Below the pieces are notes generated by a model. It saw nothing but the letters and a program-made list of their open reading frames with translations. It was not told the DNA's origin and did no database searches. Position numbers and translations under genes: made by a program. DNA of 64,000 bases from JACVRW01 sp963757815 (GTDB lineage Bacteria; Actinomycetota; Thermoleophilia; Solirubrobacterales; Thermoleophilaceae). The DNA is taken from NCBI GenBank assembly GCA_963757815.1, contig CAVWSN010000009.1, positions 124,001 through 188,000 of the forward strand, read 5' to 3'. Shown piece after piece: positions 8,372 to 19,502 of the stretch; the stretch's first letter is position 1; the number at the start of each line of letters is the position of its first letter.

Positions 8372-10401
8372 CCTCAAGCAGCACCGCTGACCTCGAAGAG
8401 CTCTCAATCAACACGATCCGCACGCTCTCGATCGACGCTGTCGAGAAGGCCAACTCGGGGCACCCCGGCGCGCCCATGGCGCTGGCGCCGCTCGCCTACA
8501 CGCTGTACATGCGCGCGATGCGGCACAGCCCGTCGCAGCCCGACTGGTTCAACCGCGATCGCTTCGTGCTCTCGGCCGGTCACGCGTCGATGCTCCTCTA
8601 CTCGATGCTCTACCTCACGGGCTACGGCCTGACGCTCGACGACCTGAAGAACTTCCGTCAGCTCGGGAGCCCGACGGCCGGCCATCCCGAGTACGGCCAC
8701 GCGCACGGCATCGAGGCCACCACGGGGCCGCTCGGCCAGGGCCTGGGGCAAGCCGTGGGGATCGCGCTGGCCGAGGCGATGCTGGCCACCCGCTTCAACC
8801 GGCCGGGGCACGAGCTGATCGACCACCACACCTACGTGATCGCGAGCGACGGAGACATCCAGGAGGGGGTGGCGTCGGAGGCGAGCTCGCTGGCGGGCCA
8901 TCTCGGGCTCGGCAAGCTGATCGTCTTCTACGACAACAACCACGTGCAGCTCGCCGGCGCCACGTCGATGGCCTTCTCGGAGGACGTCGGCAAGCGCTAC
9001 GAGGCCTACGGCTGGCATGTCCAGGACGTCGGCGAGGACCTCTCGCTGGAGACGCTCGGGCGCGCGGCCGACGCCGCGAAGGCGGAGACGGAACGCCCGT
9101 CGTTCGTGATCGTGCGCTCGCATATCGGCTACGGGTCCCCGAACAAGCAGGACAGCTACAAGGCGCATGGCTCGCCGCTCGGCGATGAGGAGGTCAAGCT
9201 CACCAAGGAGGTCTACGGCTGGCCACTCGAGCCGACCTTCTACGTGCCCGACGAGGTGCTCGCGCACTTCCGTGAGAGCGTCGAGCGCGGCAGGGAGTTC
9301 GTCGCCGAGTGGGAGGAGCGGCTCGAGGCCTATCGCGCGGCCGAGCCCGACGCCGCCGCCGAGCTCGCGTTGGTCATGGAGGAGCGGCTGCCGGAAGGCT
9401 GGGATTCCGATCCGCCGAGCTTCAATCCCGACGGGGATCCGATCGCCACGCGCAAGGCCTCGAATCAGGTGATCCAGTGGGCCGCGGCCAGGGTGCCGCA
9501 GCTCGTGAGCGGCTCGGCCGACCTCGAGCCCTCGACGCTCACCTTCATCGACGAGGGCGGCGCTCCCGAGAAGGGCGAGTACGCGGGCCGCAGCGTCCAC
9601 TACGGAGTTCGCGAGCACGGGATGGGCGCGATCGTGAACGGCCTGAACCTGCATGGGCTGCGCGCCTTCGGCTCGACCTTCTTCAACTTCCTGGACTACA
9701 TGAAGGCGGCGGTGCGGATCGCGTCGCTGATGCGCAAGCCCGTGATCTTTGTCTACACGCACGACTCGATCGGCCTCGGGGAGGACGGGCCGACCCACCA
9801 GCCCATCGAGCAGCTGGCCACGCTGCGCGCGCAGCCGAACATGTACTGCGTCCGCCCCGCCGACGCCAACGAGACCGCCCTCGGCTGGCGCTTCGCCCTG
9901 CAGCAGACCGAGACTCCGGTGGCGCTGGTGCTGAGCCGCCAGTCGCTTCCGATCCTCGACCCGGATTGGATCCTGCCCGAGGCGATCCACCGCGGCGCCT
10001 ACGTGCTGCGCGACTCCCAGAACGGCGACGGCGATCCCGACCTGATCCTGATCGGCACCGGCTCTGAGGTGTCGATCTGCCTCGAGGCGGCGGAGCTGCT
10101 CGAGTCCGACGGCGTCGCCACGCGCGTGGTCTCGGCGCCCTGCCTCGATCGCTTCGCGGAGCAGGACGACGCGTACCGGGACAGTGTGCTGCCGCCGTCG
10201 GTGCGCGCGCGTGTGTCGGTGGAGGCGGCCTCGCCGCTCGGCTGGCGCACGTGGACCGGGGACGACGGCGACGAGATCGCGATGAGGACGTTCGGCGGGT
10301 CCGCGCCCGCCAAGGACCTGTACGAGCACTTCGGCTTCACGCCGGAGAATGTGGCCGCCCGAGCTAGGGCGGTTGTGGAACGAGTGGCGGCCCGCGCGTA
10401 G
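8368..10401 (+). CDS. tkt: Transketolase
   Basis: 677 residues, the usual length. It transfers two-carbon ketol units in the non-oxidative pentose phosphate pathway using thiamine diphosphate. Visible landmarks are HPGAPMALAPLAYTLYM and GHASMLLY in the N-terminal domain, the ThDP motif starting at SDGDIQEG (~160) and ending at the Asn pair in FYDNN, and the Pyr-domain stretch THDSIGLGEDGPTHQPIEQL. The ATG overlaps the ROK kinase stop. The gap to the Tal-Pgi gene is 21 bases and carries AGGAGAGG, so the genes are one operon. Confidence 0.97.
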   Translation: MTSSSTADLEELSINTIRTLSIDAVEKANSGHPGAPMALAPLAYTLYMRAMRHSPSQPDWFNRDRFVLSAGHASMLLYSMLYLTGYGLTLDDLKNFRQLGSPTAGHPEYGHAHGIEATTGPLGQGLGQAVGIALAEAMLATRFNRPGHELIDHHTYVIASDGDIQEGVASEASSLAGHLGLGKLIVFYDNNHVQLAGATSMAFSEDVGKRYEAYGWHVQDVGEDLSLETLGRAADAAKAETERPSFVIVRSHIGYGSPNKQDSYKAHGSPLGDEEVKLTKEVYGWPLEPTFYVPDEVLAHFRESVERGREFVAEWEERLEAYRAAEPDAAAELALVMEERLPEGWDSDPPSFNPDGDPIATRKASNQVIQWAAARVPQLVSGSADLEPSTLTFIDEGGAPEKGEYAGRSVHYGVREHGMGAIVNGLNLHGLRAFGSTFFNFLDYMKAAVRIASLMRKPVIFVYTHDSIGLGEDGPTHQPIEQLATLRAQPNMYCVRPADANETALGWRFALQQTETPVALVLSRQSLPILDPDWILPEAIHRGAYVLRDSQNGDGDPDLILIGTGSEVSICLEAAELLESDGVATRVVSAPCLDRFAEQDDAYRDSVLPPSVRARVSVEAASPLGWRTWTGDDGDEIAMRTFGGSAPAKDLYEHFGFTPENVAARARAVVERVAARA

Positions 10402-10422
10402 GGCCAAGGAGAGGAGATCGCG

Positions 10423-13118
10423 ATGAGCGTCGGAGCAGGAGTCAACCAGCGGCTCGCGGCGCTGACCGCCGCCGGCACCAGCGTCTGGCTCGACCAGATC
10501 CGGCGCAGCATGATCACGGGCGGCGAGCTCGAGCGGCTCGTGCGCGAGGACTCCCTGCGCGGGGTCACCTCGAACCCCGCGATTTTCGAGAAGGCGATCC
10601 TCGGCTCGACCGACTACGACGACCAGATTGCGGAGCTGGCCGACCGGGGCCTGTCCGCGCGCGAGATCTACGACGAGCTCGCGATCCTCGACGTTCAGCT
10701 CGGCTGCGACGTGCTGCGCCCGGTGTGGGAGGAGGCGAGCCATGGGGACGGCTTCGTCTCACTCGAGGTCGAGCCCGGGCTCGCGCACGACACGGAGGGA
10801 ACACTCGAACAGGCGCGCGACTACTGGGCGCGCGTCGACCGGCCGAACCTCTTCATCAAGATCCCGGGGACCGAGGAGGGCGTGCCGGCGATCGAGGAGG
10901 CGATCGCCTCCGGCATCAACGTCAACGTGACGCTGCTCTTCTCGGTTGAGTCCTACAGCGCCATCGCGGAGGCGTACATCCGCGGGATGGAGCGCCGCCA
11001 CGAGGCCGGAGAGTCGCTCGACGTCCATTCGGTGGCGAGCTTCTTCGTCTCGCGCGTGGACACGGAGGTCGACAAGCGGCTTGCGGAGGCGGGCAAGGAG
11101 GAGCTGATCGGGATCGCGGCGATCGCGAACGCGCGCGCCGCCTACCAGCGCTTCAAGGAGCTCTTCCTCGGCGAGCGCTTCGCGCAGCTGCGCGAGGCCG
11201 GCGCGCCGTTGCAGCGCCCGCTGTGGGCATCCACCGGCGTGAAGGATCCGCGCTACCCCGAGACCAAGTACGTGGACAGCCTGGTCGCGCCCCACACCGT
11301 CAACACGATGCCGATGCCGACAATGCTGGCCTGCGAGGAGCAGCTCGAGGTCACGGGGGCGACGGCGGACCAGGACCCGAGCGCGGACCTCGAGCGGCTG
11401 GCCGCAGCCGGGATCGACATGGGTGACGTGACCGCCAAGCTGCTCCGCGACGGCATCGCGAAGTTCGTCGACCCCTTCGACGCGCTGATCGCCGGGGTGG
11501 AGCTCACCCGCGAGGGCATCGTCACCGGCCGCCCGAAGACGATCGAGTCGGTGCTGCCGGACGAGCTCGAGCCGCCGATCGCCGAGCGCGTGCGGCAGGC
11601 CGAGGCCGAAGAGGTCGCAAAGCGCGTCTGGCAGCACGACGAGTCGCTCTGGGGCGGTCCCGGAGTGCCCGAGATCGGCAACCGGCTCGGCTGGCTCACG
11701 ATCAGCGAGAAGATGCTCGAGCACGCGGGTGAGCTCGAGGAGTTCGCGGCCGCCGCGAAGGCGGAGGGCTTCGAGCACGCGCTGCTCCTCGGAATGGGGG
11801 GCTCGAGCCTCGGCCCCGAGGTGATCAGGCGCTCGTTCGGCGACGTGCCGGACGGCCTCCGGCTGCACGTGCTCGACTCGACCGACCCAGGCTTCATCCT
11901 CGAGACGGAGCGCGCGATCGACCTGGAGCGGACGCTGTTCATCGTCTCCTCCAAGTCGGGCGGCACGATCGAGACGCTCTCGCACATGCGCTACTTCTAC
12001 GAGCGCAGCGGCGGGGACGGGAACCGCTTCTGCGCGGTCACCGACCCGGGCAGCCCGCTCGTCGAGCTGGCGCGCGAACGCGGCTTCCGGCACGTCTTCG
12101 AGGCCGACCCGGAGATCGGCGGGCGCTACTCGGTGCTCTCCCATTTCGGGCTCGTGCCGGCGGCGCTCGCGGGCGTCAACATCCGGGCGCTGCTGCACGG
12201 GGCGCAGGTGGCCGAGCAGAACTGCGCGCACCACGACTCGAGCGTGGGCAACTCCGGGCTCTGGCAGGGCGTGGTGATGGGACAGCTGGCGCTGCTCGGG
12301 CGCGACAAGCTGACCTTCGTCGTCTCGGAGCCGATCTCGAGCTTCGGGCTCTGGGTCGAGCAGCTGACCGCCGAGTCGACCGGCAAGGAGGGGAAGGGGA
12401 TCCTCCCGGTCGCGGACGAGCCACTCGGCGAGCCGGACGACTATGGGCCGGACCGGGTGTTCGCCTACCTGCGCGACGACGACAACCCCGACGAGGAGCT
12501 CGACCGCAAGGTCCAGGCACTCGGGCGCGCCGGACACCCCACCGTCACCGTCTCCACGCACGGCCCGGCCGACCTCGGACGGATCTTCTTCTTCGCCGAG
12601 TTCGCCGTCGCTGTCGCGGGCTGGGTGCTCGGCATCAACCCGTTCGACCAGCCGAACGTGCAGGAGGCGAAGGACAACACGAACAGGGTCCTCGCCGAGG
12701 GCGCGCTCCCGGACGTCGAGCCGGGCGACGTGGGCGAGTTGCTATCCGGCGCCGCCCCGCCGAGCTACGTGGCGATCATGGGCTACGTGACCCCCTCGGC
12801 GGAGTTCGACGCGGCGGTGGCCGAGCTGCGGACGACGATCCGGGCGAGGACGGGCTGCACCACGACCTTCGGCTACGGGCCGCGCTTCCTGCACTCGACG
12901 GGCCAGATACACAAGGGCGGCCCGCCCACCGGGCTGTTCCTGCAGCTCATCCACGACGGGGACGAGGATGTGGAGATCCCGGAGGCGGGCTACAGCTTCG
13001 GGCACCTGAAGAACGCGCAGGCGGTGGGCGACCTGTTGACCCTTCGCGACCACGGGCTGCCCGCGGTGCAGGTGCGGCTCGAGGGCGATCCCGCGGACGC
13101 CGTTAGGAGGCTGATCTG

Positions 13119-13119
<1 letters not shown>
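10423..13119 (+). CDS. Transaldolase / glucose-6-phosphate isomerase fusion
   Basis: 898 residues with two complete enzymes. Residues ~1-370 are transaldolase: TSNPAIFEKAI, Schiff-base Lys146 in FIKIPGTEEG, and LWASTGVKDP. Residues ~385-898 are phosphoglucose isomerase: LLLGMGGSSLGPEV, SSKSGGTIETLS, the GRYSVLSHFG region and GINPFDQPNVQEAK. The fusion can channel fructose 6-phosphate made by transaldolase back to glucose 6-phosphate, giving a cyclic oxidative pathway. Similar Tal-Pgi fusions are known in some bacteria. No frameshift or linker stop is present, so this is a true fusion. Stop and next ATG overlap (TGATG, 13117-13121). Confidence 0.95.
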
Positions 13120-14072
<953 letters not shown>

Positions 14073-14074
14073 TC

Positions 14075-15589
14075 ATGGCCACCGTCGAACAGGAGAACCC
14101 GCTCGTCGAAGGCCTCGAGCGGCTGCCGGTCCACCCGACTACCGTGGTGATCTTCGGCGGCACGGGCGATCTCGCGCACCGCAAGCTCCTGCCGGCGTTC
14201 TACAACCTGGCCCACGAGGGCGCCCTGCCCGAGCGCTTCAACCTGATCGCGATCGCGCGCTCCGACATCCCGCACGACGACTACCGGGCGATGGCGCGCG
14301 AGTCGATCCAGCAACACTCGCGCCGCGAGCCGGACCCGCAGGTGCTCGAGAAGCTGCTCCAGCGGGTGCGCTACATCCCCGGCAGCTTCGACGACGAGAG
14401 CGTCTTCGACCGGCTCGAGCGCGAGCTCGCCGAATGCGACGAGGAGGCGGGGATCGTCTACAACCGCGTCTTCTACCTCTCGACCGCGCCGTCGTTCTTC
14501 GCGCTGATCGTGAACAAGCTGGGCGAGCACGGCCTCGACCAAATCGCAGACGCCGAGGTGCGGGTGGTGATCGAGAAGCCGTTCGGCACCCGGCTTGCAG
14601 AGGCCCAGCAGCTGAACCACGACGTACTTTCCGTGCTCCACGAGTCGCAGGTCTTCCGGATCGACCACTACCTGGGCAAGGAGACCGTCCAGAACATGCT
14701 CGCGTTCCGGTTCGCGAACGGCATGTTCGAGCCGATCTGGAACCGCAACTTCATCGACTACGTGCAGATCACGGCTTCGGAGGACCTCGGCATCGGGCGG
14801 CGTGCCGGTTACTACGACTCGGCCGGGGCGATGCGCGACCTGGTTCAGAACCACATGCTTCAGCTGCTCAGCCTGCTGTGCATGGAGCCGCCCGTGACCT
14901 TCACCGCCGACGAGGTCCGCGACGAAAAGGTCAAGGTCCTGCACGCGATCAGCGCTCCGCAGCCGGACGAGGTCGTCCGTGCCCAGTACACGGCGGGGAT
15001 GGCCGAGGGCAAGCAGGTCGTGGGCTATCTCGACGAGGAGGGCGTGCCCGCCGAGTCGCGCACAGAGACCTACGTTGCGCTGCGGCTCGAGGTCGACAAC
15101 TGGCGCTGGGCCGGCGTGCCGATCTACCTGCGCACCGGCAAGCGACTCGCGCGCAAGGTCACCGAGATTGCGGTGACGCTCAAGCCGGTGCCGCACCTGG
15201 CCTTCCAGGCGGCCGGCTCGGTGGGCGTACAGCCGAACCAGCTGATCCTGACGATGCAGCCGAACGAGGGCGTATCGCTTTCGCTGGGGGCCAAGATTCC
15301 GGGCACGCGCATGCGGATCCGGCCCGTGAACATGGAGTTCCTCTACGGGACGGCCTTCCTGTCGCAGTCGCCCGAGGCCTACGAGCGCCTGATCATGGAC
15401 GCCATGCGCGGCGACGCCACGCTCTTCACGCGCGACGACGAGGTCGAGGCTCAGTGGCGGATCATCGACCCGATCCTCGAGAACTGGGCCGAGGACGGCG
15501 ACCCACTCCCGACGTATCAGGCCGGCACGGCCGGTCCCGAGGAGGCGGACGCGCTGCTCGCACCGGGCCAGCACTGGCGGGCGATCTAG
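14075..15589 (+). CDS. zwf: Glucose-6-phosphate 1-dehydrogenase
   Basis: 504 residues. It oxidises glucose 6-phosphate to 6-phosphogluconolactone, the entry step of the pathway. The nucleotide-binding IFGGTGDLAHRKLLPA is at residues ~26-41, EKPFGT at ~167 and the active-site signature RIDHYLGKETVQN at ~195-207, followed by NRNFIDYVQIT and the YLRTGKRL region. It starts two bases after the short gnd stop and is directly followed by opcA at 15590, the standard actinobacterial zwf-opcA-pgl order. Confidence 0.97.
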   Translation: MATVEQENPLVEGLERLPVHPTTVVIFGGTGDLAHRKLLPAFYNLAHEGALPERFNLIAIARSDIPHDDYRAMARESIQQHSRREPDPQVLEKLLQRVRYIPGSFDDESVFDRLERELAECDEEAGIVYNRVFYLSTAPSFFALIVNKLGEHGLDQIADAEVRVVIEKPFGTRLAEAQQLNHDVLSVLHESQVFRIDHYLGKETVQNMLAFRFANGMFEPIWNRNFIDYVQITASEDLGIGRRAGYYDSAGAMRDLVQNHMLQLLSLLCMEPPVTFTADEVRDEKVKVLHAISAPQPDEVVRAQYTAGMAEGKQVVGYLDEEGVPAESRTETYVALRLEVDNWRWAGVPIYLRTGKRLARKVTEIAVTLKPVPHLAFQAAGSVGVQPNQLILTMQPNEGVSLSLGAKIPGTRMRIRPVNMEFLYGTAFLSQSPEAYERLIMDAMRGDATLFTRDDEVEAQWRIIDPILENWAEDGDPLPTYQAGTAGPEEADALLAPGQHWRAI

Positions 15590-16651
15590 ATGGCCGACGC
15601 CGGTGCGGTCTGGATGGAGCAGGACACCACTCCTGCGGCGATCGAGGCCGCGCTGCGCGAGATGCTGAAGGAGCAGTTCCAGCAGGACGAGGCCTACGCG
15701 CCGGCCCGCGTCCTCAACCTCGTGGTGATCGTCGACCGCGAGTGGCGCGGCGAGATCATGAACAGGCTCGAGCAGGTGGGGCGCTACCACGCGTCGCGCA
15801 CGATCCTCTGCGCCGTCGAGGAGGGGCGCGAGACGATCGACGCCCGGGCCGCGATCACGCCGGCCCACGAGCACCGGCCCGGCGAGCTGACGCTGACGCG
15901 CGAGCGCATCGTCCTCGACATCGGCCCGCACCACCTGGCCAGGCTCGACACGATCGTCGACCCGCTGGTGGTGAGCGACATCGCAACGCTGGTTTGGTCG
16001 CCGCACGGGCACGCCGACGCCGTCGACGCGCTGCTCGGGCTCGCCCAGGTCGTCCTGATCGACTCGGTCGGCGAGCCCGACCCCGCCGCGGCCGTGCGGC
16101 GCGCGCGCGAGCTCGCGAAGCAGGCCTACCTGGTCGACCTCGCCTGGCTGCGGGGCACGCCCTGGCGCGAGCGAGTGGCCACGACGTTCGACCCGCCGCA
16201 GTGGCGCCCCGAGCTTGGCCGGATCGACTCGGTCCGCGTCCGCCACCGGCCCGACTCGGGGGTGGCGGGCGTGCTCTTCTGCGGCTGGCTTGCCTCGCGG
16301 CTCGGCTGGGAGGCCGGCGCGCTCATGCAGGCCAACGGGACGCTGCACGGAAAGGCGCATGCCAAGCGCCAGGACGTGACGCTCGAGCTCGTGCCCCACG
16401 AGGGTCAGAGCGTCCCCGGGCTCGCGGGCATCGAGATCTCCACCGCGTCGGGCATGAGCATCTCGCTCGACCGCGGCCCGGGCGGGCTGGCGGCGCGGCG
16501 CGTCGACCCGAAGGGCCGCGAGTCGACCTGGACGGTGCTCGGTGCCTCACGCGGCGAGGGAGGCATCCTCGGGGAGGGCATCCGCCAGGCGCTGCTCCGC
16601 GACCCGGCCTACGAGCGTGCGCTCGGCTGCGCGGAGTCGATGCTGGCATGA
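15590..16651 (+). CDS. opcA: Glucose-6-phosphate dehydrogenase assembly protein OpcA
   Basis: 353 residues, ATG immediately after the zwf stop. OpcA is an allosteric assembly factor of G6PDH in cyanobacteria and actinobacteria; it is not catalytic. The sequence fits the family in length and in the conserved ARVLNLVV and RYHASRTI segments of the N-terminal domain and the YLVDLAWLRGTPWRE centre. Its place between zwf and pgl is diagnostic. Its stop overlaps the pgl start (ATGA 16648-16651). Confidence 0.93.
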   Translation: MADAGAVWMEQDTTPAAIEAALREMLKEQFQQDEAYAPARVLNLVVIVDREWRGEIMNRLEQVGRYHASRTILCAVEEGRETIDARAAITPAHEHRPGELTLTRERIVLDIGPHHLARLDTIVDPLVVSDIATLVWSPHGHADAVDALLGLAQVVLIDSVGEPDPAAAVRRARELAKQAYLVDLAWLRGTPWRERVATTFDPPQWRPELGRIDSVRVRHRPDSGVAGVLFCGWLASRLGWEAGALMQANGTLHGKAHAKRQDVTLELVPHEGQSVPGLAGIEISTASGMSISLDRGPGGLAARRVDPKGRESTWTVLGASRGEGGILGEGIRQALLRDPAYERALGCAESMLA

Positions 16652-17310
16652 CGTTGCAGCCCGAGTTCGAGATCTCGGACGATCCGGCCGGCGCCGCATG
16701 CGAGCTGCTGGTGGGGTCCGGCGGCCACGTGGTGGTCACGGGCGGCTCGACGCCACGCGCGGCCTACGAGCGGGCCGCGGACCGGCGCACGGACTGGGCG
16801 GGCGTCGAGTTCTGGTTCACCGACGAGCGCTGCGTGCCCCCCGATCACGAGCACTCGAACTACGCCATGGTCGAGCGCGCGCTGTTCTCGAAGATCGAGA
16901 GGGCGACCGTCCACCGAATGCAGGGCGAGCTCGGCCCGCACGACGGCGCCGCGGCCTACGAGCGCGAGCTGGAGGAGGCCGGCCCCGATGCCTTCGACCT
17001 GATGCTGCTCGGCATGGGTCCCGACGCCCATATCGCCTCGCTCTTCCCGAGCGACGACGCGCTCGGCGAGCGCGAACGACGCGTCGTCGGCGTCGAGATG
17101 GCGGGCATGGCGCCGCTCGTCCCAAGGATCACGCTTACGCTTCCGGTGGTGAACGGCACGCGCCGCAAGTTCCTCCTGGTGACGGGCGAGGACAAGGCCG
17201 AAGCGGTGGCCCGCGCCTTCTCGGGCCGGCCCGATCCGCGCGCGCCCGGCTCGCTCCTGGACGGCGAGCTGACCGTGCTGCTCGACCACGCGGCCGCGGG
17301 CCGGCTGTGA
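16648..17310 (+). CDS. pgl: 6-phosphogluconolactonase
   Basis: 220 residues. It hydrolyses 6-phosphogluconolactone to 6-phosphogluconate. Motifs are VVTGGSTPRAAYE near residue 30, FWFTDERCVPPDHEHSNY near 54 and LLGMGPDAHIASLFP near 115, all typical of the DevB/SOL family. The start ATG overlaps the opcA stop and the stop overlaps the GTG of the next gene, so it is fully coupled to both. Confidence 0.95.
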   Translation: MTLQPEFEISDDPAGAACELLVGSGGHVVVTGGSTPRAAYERAADRRTDWAGVEFWFTDERCVPPDHEHSNYAMVERALFSKIERATVHRMQGELGPHDGAAAYERELEEAGPDAFDLMLLGMGPDAHIASLFPSDDALGERERRVVGVEMAGMAPLVPRITLTLPVVNGTRRKFLLVTGEDKAEAVARAFSGRPDPRAPGSLLDGELTVLLDHAAAGRL

Positions 17311-19241
17311 GCGAACCCTGGGTCCCGCACGGCGGGCTCGGCGACGCCCAGTTCCCGGCGATCGCGGACTACGCCTTCCTGTCGGACTGCGAGACCTGTG
17401 CGCTCGTGGCGCCGAACGGCAACGTGGAATGGCTCTGCCTGCCGCGCTTCGACTCGCCGAGTGTGTTCGGCGCAATACTCGACCGCGACGCGGGCACGTT
17501 CCGGCTCGGGCCGGCGGACGTGGAGGTGCCGGCCGCACGGCGCTACCTCCCCGGCACGACGGTGGTCGAGACGAGCTGGGGCACGAGCGGCGGCTGGATC
17601 ATCGTGCGCGACGTGCTGCTGATCGGGCCCTGGCACCACGAGCACGAGCGTTCGCACACGCACCGCCGGGCCCCCACGGACTACGACGCCGACCACGTGC
17701 TGCTGCGCCTGATCCGCTGCGTGAACGGCGAGGTTCAGGTCACGCTCGACTGCGAGCCGCGCTTCGAGTACGGGCGCCTGAACGGCACCTGGGAGCACAC
17801 CGGGCCGGGCTACCACGAGGCCTGCTGCACGGCCGAGGGGTGCGACCTGAAGCTGCAGCTGACCACGGACATGAACGTCGGCTTCGAGGGCCCGCGCGCG
17901 ACCGCCCGGACCCTCATGAAGGAGGGCGACACGCTGTTCGTGGCCCTCGCCTGGTCGGAGCACCCGGCGCCCACGACCTACGAGGACGCCTACGCGCGGC
18001 TCGTCTGGACCGCCCACCACTGGCAGCACTGGCTCGACCACGGGCAGTTCCCCGATCACCCCTGGCGCACGCATCTGCAGCGCGCCGCGCTCACGCTGAA
18101 GGGCCTCTCGTACTCGCCGACAGGCGCACTGGTGGCGGCTGCCACCACCTCCCTCCCCGAGACCCCGGGCGGCGAGCGCAACTGGGACTACCGCTACACC
18201 TGGATCCGCGACGCCACCTTCATGCTCTGGGGGCTGTACACGCTCGGCTTCGACTGGGAGGCCAACGACTTCTTCTACTTCATCGCCGACGTCGCCGAGG
18301 CGGAGCAGGGCCAGCTCCAGATCATGTACGGCATCGACGGCGAGGATGAGCTGACCGAGGAGGTCCTCGAGCACCTCGGCGGCTACGAGGGAGCGCGCCC
18401 GGTGAGGATCGGGAACAGCGCCTACGACCAGGACCAGCACGACGTCTGGGGCGCGCTGCTCGACTCGGTCTACCTGCACACCAAGTCGCGCGACCACCTG
18501 CCGGAGCGGATCTGGCCGATCCTGAAGCGGCAGGTGGAGACGGCGCTCGAGAAGTGGCGCGAGCCCGATCGCGGCATCTGGGAGGTGCGCGGCGAGCCCA
18601 AGCACTTCACCTCCTCGAAGCTGATGTGCTGGGTGGCTGCCGACCGCGGCGCGCGGCTCGCCGAGCTGCGCGGCGAGCTCGAGTTCGCCGCCCGCTGGCA
18701 GTCCGCGGCCGACGAGATCAAGAACGACATCTGCGAGAACGCCCTCGACGAGCGCGGCGTGTTCACCCAGCACTACGACACCGACGCGCTCGACGCCTCG
18801 GTGCTCCTGATGGTGCTCACCCGCTTCCTGCCGTCGGACGACGAGCGCATCGTCAACACCGTGCTCGCGATCGCGGACGAGCTGACCCAGGACGGGCTCG
18901 TGCTCCGCTACCGCGTGCAGGAGACCGACGACGGGCTGGAGGGCGAGGAGGGCACCTTCACGATCTGCTCGTTCTGGCTCGTCTCGGCGCTCGTCGAGAT
19001 CGGCGAGCAGCAGCGCGCGACGGATTTGTGCGCCAAGCTGCTCGGCTACGCCAGCCCGCTCGGGCTGTACGCCGAGGAGATCGACGCGCGCTCGGGCCGC
19101 CACCTCGGAAACTTCCCCCAGGCCTTCACCCACCTCGCGCTGATCAACGCGGTGATGCACGTGATCCGCGCCGAGCAGGGCCTGGAGCTGGGCGAGCTGC
19201 CACTGGGGCGCGAGCTCACGAGGCAGCGGTCGGTGGACTGA
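17307..19241 (+). CDS. Glycoside hydrolase family 15 (trehalase/glucoamylase-like)
   Basis: 644 residues from GTG 17307 (GTGA overlap with pgl). The N-terminal domain opens with ADYAFLSDCETCALVAPNGN and WLCLPRFDSPSVFGAILD, and the (alpha/alpha)6 catalytic domain shows the GH15 hallmark NWDYRYTWIRDATFMLWGL, a QGQLQIMYGIDG loop and a late EEIDARSG HLGNFPQAFTH segment holding the general-base region. Actinobacterial members include trehalases and isomaltose/glucan glucohydrolases; the specificity cannot be settled here. No signal peptide, so it is cytoplasmic and would release glucose for the ROK kinases of the same operon. It is the last gene of the run; the repeat element begins 3 bases after its stop. 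Confidence 0.88.
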   Translation: MSEPWVPHGGLGDAQFPAIADYAFLSDCETCALVAPNGNVEWLCLPRFDSPSVFGAILDRDAGTFRLGPADVEVPAARRYLPGTTVVETSWGTSGGWIIVRDVLLIGPWHHEHERSHTHRRAPTDYDADHVLLRLIRCVNGEVQVTLDCEPRFEYGRLNGTWEHTGPGYHEACCTAEGCDLKLQLTTDMNVGFEGPRATARTLMKEGDTLFVALAWSEHPAPTTYEDAYARLVWTAHHWQHWLDHGQFPDHPWRTHLQRAALTLKGLSYSPTGALVAAATTSLPETPGGERNWDYRYTWIRDATFMLWGLYTLGFDWEANDFFYFIADVAEAEQGQLQIMYGIDGEDELTEEVLEHLGGYEGARPVRIGNSAYDQDQHDVWGALLDSVYLHTKSRDHLPERIWPILKRQVETALEKWREPDRGIWEVRGEPKHFTSSKLMCWVAADRGARLAELRGELEFAARWQSAADEIKNDICENALDERGVFTQHYDTDALDASVLLMVLTRFLPSDDERIVNTVLAIADELTQDGLVLRYRVQETDDGLEGEEGTFTICSFWLVSALVEIGEQQRATDLCAKLLGYASPLGLYAEEIDARSGRHLGNFPQAFTHLALINAVMHVIRAEQGLELGELPLGRELTRQRSVD

Positions 19242-19243
19242 CA

Positions 19244-19375
19244 TTTGATCCAACAATCCTGCCCTGTGGGGCTCCTGGCCCACTGATCCAGGACGACTCG
19301 CGTTCTCTCAGTGACGGCGGCCGAAAGACCAGCGATCACGCCCGGCCGCGGCCGACGAGCACAACCCCTTCGGGC
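19244..19375. repeat. Dispersed repeat element, copy 1
   Basis: A 45-bp core at 19249-19293 matches the reverse complement of 54541-54585 at 44 of 45 positions. Similarity of roughly 70-75% continues for about 85 bases on the same side of the core in both copies. The core holds two small hairpins: GCCC-TGTG-GGGC (19261-19272) and TCCTGG-N9-CCAGGA (19273-19293). This copy begins right after the stop of the GH15 gene. Possible identities are a REP-like palindromic repeat, a terminator-like element or the end of a lost insertion sequence. The rest of the gap up to 19502 shows no gene. Confidence 0.8.
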
Positions 19376-19502
19376 GCGCTTAGGCCTCGCAAGTCGGCGT
19401 TGGCGCACGCCGCGGGCCCCAGGTGGACATCGGTCATTCTGAGAACCTAGCCGGGCCGCGGCGTTGGCCCCTTCGCGAGGGCGAGGGCCTCGATTGGCGC
19501 GC